Positions 62,130 through 64,000 of a stretch of DNA of 64,000 nt are shown here, in pieces; position 1 is the stretch's first letter, and each line of letters begins with the position of its first letter. This stretch comes from Sandaracinus amylolyticus (GTDB taxonomy: Bacteria > Myxococcota_A > Polyangia > Polyangiales > Sandaracinaceae). Position numbers and translations under genes: made by a program. Under the pieces are notes generated by a model that saw nothing but the letters and a program-made list of their open reading frames with translations, had not been told where the DNA came from and did no database searches. The stretch covers positions 2,294,001 to 2,358,000 of the forward strand of contig NZ_CP070225.1 of assembly GCF_021631985.1 (NCBI RefSeq). Direction: 5' to 3'.

Positions 62130-62506
62130 ACGCCCTCGGCGAGGCCGAGCAGAGCGCGCGTCTCCGCGAGGATCTCCTCCGGCGAGAACGGCTTGACCAT
62201 GAAGCGCGACGCGCCGGCCTCGAGCGAGCTCGCGCGCGCGCCCTCGTCGCCGCGCGTCGTCACCACGATGATCGGGACCGTCTTCAGGTGGTCCTGCCCG
62301 CGCACGAACTCGAGCACCTCGATGCCGCCGATGTCGGGCATGTTGAGGTCGAGCACGACGAGATCGAAGCGCTCCATCGAGAGTCGCTCGATCGCTTCGA
62401 GACCGCTGCCAGCGTGCGCGAACACGGCACCCGGCAGACCTCGCAGGCACGCGACGACCATGTCGCGCATCACCTTGCTGTCGTCCACCACGAGGATGTT
62501 GGCCAC
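62126..62506 (-). CDS. cheY: CheY-type response regulator
   Basis: Single receiver domain of 126 aa. It has the acidic VVDDSK, phosphoacceptor Asp53 in LVVLDLNMP, VVTTRGDE and the conserved Lys in MVKPFS. There is no output domain; it presumably acts by protein-protein contact. GTG 62506 overlaps the cheA GTGA junction and begins 78 bases after the hybrid kinase stop. It is the first fully visible member of the chemosensory operon. Confidence 0.93.
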   Translation of the reverse strand: MANILVVDDSKVMRDMVVACLRGLPGAVFAHAGSGLEAIERLSMERFDLVVLDLNMPDIGGIEVLEFVRGQDHLKTVPIIVVTTRGDEGARASSLEAGASRFMVKPFSPEEILAETRALLGLAEGV

Positions 62507-62584
62507 GCTGACCTCAGGTCTCGAAGGCTCGCAGCGAGCCGGTCGGGGGAAGGGCGCGATCGTCGAACGCTCCCGCGCGCACGG

Positions 62585-64000
62585 TCAACGTTCCGGCTGT
62601 CCGTCGGGGCGTCGCACGAGCCTGCCGATCACCGAGATCAGCTCGTCGATGTCGAGCGGCTTCGGCACGTGCACCTGGAACCCCGCAGCGAGGGCCTCCC
62701 AGCGGTCCTCGTCGCGCGCATGCGCCGTCAGCGCGATCGCCGGCACCCAGCGCGCGCCGAGACGCGCCCGCACCGCGCGCATCAGTCCATAGCCGTCGAG
62801 GTTCGGCATCGAGACGTCGGAGACCATCAGATCGGGCACCGACGCATCGAGCGCGGCGAGCGCCGCCGCGGCCGACGTCGCGGTCTGCACCGACGCCCCT
62901 GCGCGCTCGAGCGCGACGCGCAGCAGCTCGAGCCCGTCGGGATCGTCGTCGACGACGAGCAAGCGCAGCCCGCGCGCGTCGTGTCGCGCCGTGTGCGCCG
63001 GGACATCGATCGCTTCCGGTCGCTCGTGGGTCGTGTGCGCGGGCAGGTGGACCTCGAACGTCGCGCCCTGGCCCGGCCCTCCGCTCGCGGCATGCACGCG
63101 GCCGCCGTGGAGCTCGGTGAGCTGCCGCACGATCGCGAGGCCGAGCCCGAGCCCGCCCTGCTCGCGCGTCGTCGTCGAGTCGGCCTGCCGGAAGCGATCG
63201 AAGACGTGCGGCACCAACGCCGGCTCGATCCCGATGCCCTCGTCCCGCACCCGCAGGCAGATGTCGTTGCAGTCCTGCGAGAGCGTCACCTCGATGCGGC
63301 GACCGGAGGGCGTGAACTTGATCGCGTTCGACACGAGGTTCCACGCGACCTGCTGCACGCGCGCGGCATCGCCCCAGATCGTCATCCCGCGATCGACGCG
63401 CTGCTCCAGCGACACGCCCTTCGAGGCCGCGGCGGGGCGCAGGCTCTCGATCGCCTGCTCGACCTCGTCGGCGACGTCGATCGTGGCGCGCTCGAGGCGC
63501 AGCTTCCCCGCGATCACGCGCGACAGATCGAGCAGATCCTCGACGATGCGCGCCTGCGCGCGCGCGTTGCGCTCGATCGTGTCGAGCGCGCGCTCCGAGC
63601 GCGTCGGATCGAGCGTGCCCGAGCGCAGGAGCCGAGCCCATCCGAGGATCGCGTTGAGCGGCGTGCGCAGCTCGTGCGAGACCATCGCGAGGAAGACGTC
63701 CTTCGCGCGGTTCGCGGCCTCCGCCTCGGCGCGCGCCTCTCGCTCGCGCACCAGCAGCGTCGCGATCTCGCGCTCGGCGCGCTCGGCGCGATCACGGAGC
63801 TGCTTGGCGCGCACCAGCGTCGCCACGCGCGCCAGGAGCTCGGCCGCGCTCGCTTGCTTGCCGACCCAGTCGTCGGCGCCCGCGGTGAGCGCCTCGAGCA
63901 TGTCCTGCTCGTCACCCGTCGACGTGAAGACGAGGATCGGCAGGCCGACCGTCGCTTCCTGCGTGCGCAGGAAGCGGCAGACCTCGATGCCCTGCACGCC
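62585..64000 (-). CDS. Hybrid sensor kinase, N-terminus beyond the window
   Basis: Partial gene; 471 codons are visible and the start lies beyond base 64000. The visible part begins in a receiver domain (LPILVFTSTGDEQD, WVGKQAS). A coiled linker, a HisKA domain with SHELRTPLNAILGWARLL, an ATPase with NLVSNAIKFTPSG, RDEGIGIEP and GGLGLGLAI, and a final receiver (VVDDDPDGLEL, VSDVSMPNLDG, PKPLD) follow. It is a REC-HisKA-HATPase-REC hybrid. It precedes cheY by 78 bases on the same strand and could feed phosphate into the chemosensory operon or act separately. Confidence 0.93.
   Translation of the reverse strand, partial: GVQGIEVCRFLRTQEATVGLPILVFTSTGDEQDMLEALTAGADDWVGKQASAAELLARVATLVRAKQLRDRAERAEREIATLLVREREARAEAEAANRAKDVFLAMVSHELRTPLNAILGWARLLRSGTLDPTRSERALDTIERNARAQARIVEDLLDLSRVIAGKLRLERATIDVADEVEQAIESLRPAAASKGVSLEQRVDRGMTIWGDAARVQQVAWNLVSNAIKFTPSGRRIEVTLSQDCNDICLRVRDEGIGIEPALVPHVFDRFRQADSTTTREQGGLGLGLAIVRQLTELHGGRVHAASGGPGQGATFEVHLPAHTTHERPEAIDVPAHTARHDARGLRLLVVDDDPDGLELLRVALERAGASVQTATSAAAALAALDASVPDLMVSDVSMPNLDGYGLMRAVRARLGARWVPAIALTAHARDEDRWEALAAGFQVHVPKPLDIDELISVIGRLVRRPDGQPER

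Overview
The window is about 72 percent G+C with dense, short-gap gene packing, many GTG/TTG starts and 4-base stop/start overlaps. Its gene families point to Myxococcota: a protein kinase fused to a large ATPase module, a surface protein with a MYXO-CTERM-like tail, many lipoproteins with Asp/Ala/Cys-rich spacers, several histidine kinases, a cytosolic chemoreceptor operon and a sterol-desaturase-like enzyme. A Polyangiales/Sandaracinus-type genome fits the style, but that is inference. I saw no rRNA, tRNA, CRISPR array, insertion sequence or phage gene.

Layout. 1-2893 (-): the kinase-ATPase fusion, cut by the left edge. 3113-6391 (+): a tight run ruvX, mltG, DUF72, cysC. 6411-7694: a VOC protein and a TetR regulator, divergent around repeated operator-like sites. 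7783-11290 (+): a von Willebrand/PKD surface protein and a Cys-rich lipoprotein, closed by a perfect terminator hairpin shared with a convergent sterol desaturase (-). 12328-14696 (+): a metallo-beta-lactamase-fold hydrolase coupled to a sigma-54 activator. 14735-17382 (-): a phospholipase C-like lipoprotein, a haem-motif (P460-like) lipoprotein and an unknown gene. 17430-22819 (-): a nei-lhr DNA repair pair. 22986-28013: an M28 peptidase, a small unknown protein, endonuclease V and a large radical-SAM protein. 28065-33238: two divergent histidine kinases, one with its own receiver. 33248-37996 (-): a lipase, an unknown protein and an alpha/beta hydrolase behind an AT-rich promoter island, plus a STAS-like protein. 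38097-41571: purN, an M20 lipoprotein peptidase and a zincin-like/Cys-cluster protein. 41628-45002 (+): an unknown helical protein and a Sel1/Hcp-like secreted repeat protein. 45030-45512: a 41-bp tandem repeat array. 45513-50981: an Hsp70 homologue, a polysaccharide lyase on the opposite strand, a J-like protein lacking HPD and a helical partner. 51048-52901 (+): an FHA-GAF-adenylate cyclase. 52908-64000 (-): a chemosensory operon running hybrid kinase, cheY, cheA, cheW, soluble MCP, HEAT-repeat protein, cheR, cheB.

How the genes work together. The window is mostly signal transduction and envelope biology. The chemosensory operon is complete enough to work (receptor, coupling protein, kinase, regulator, methyltransferase, methylesterase), and its HEAT protein is the likely special component or output. 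The repair genes (nei, lhr, endonuclease V, ruvX) are scattered housekeeping functions.

The least explained pieces are the 41-bp array abutting the Hsp70 stop codon, the split Hsp70/J-like locus, the AT-rich operator ahead of the hydrolase operon, and the zincin/Cys-cluster fusion. I found no single clear-cut new system. The array and the Hsp70/J-like locus are the best candidates.
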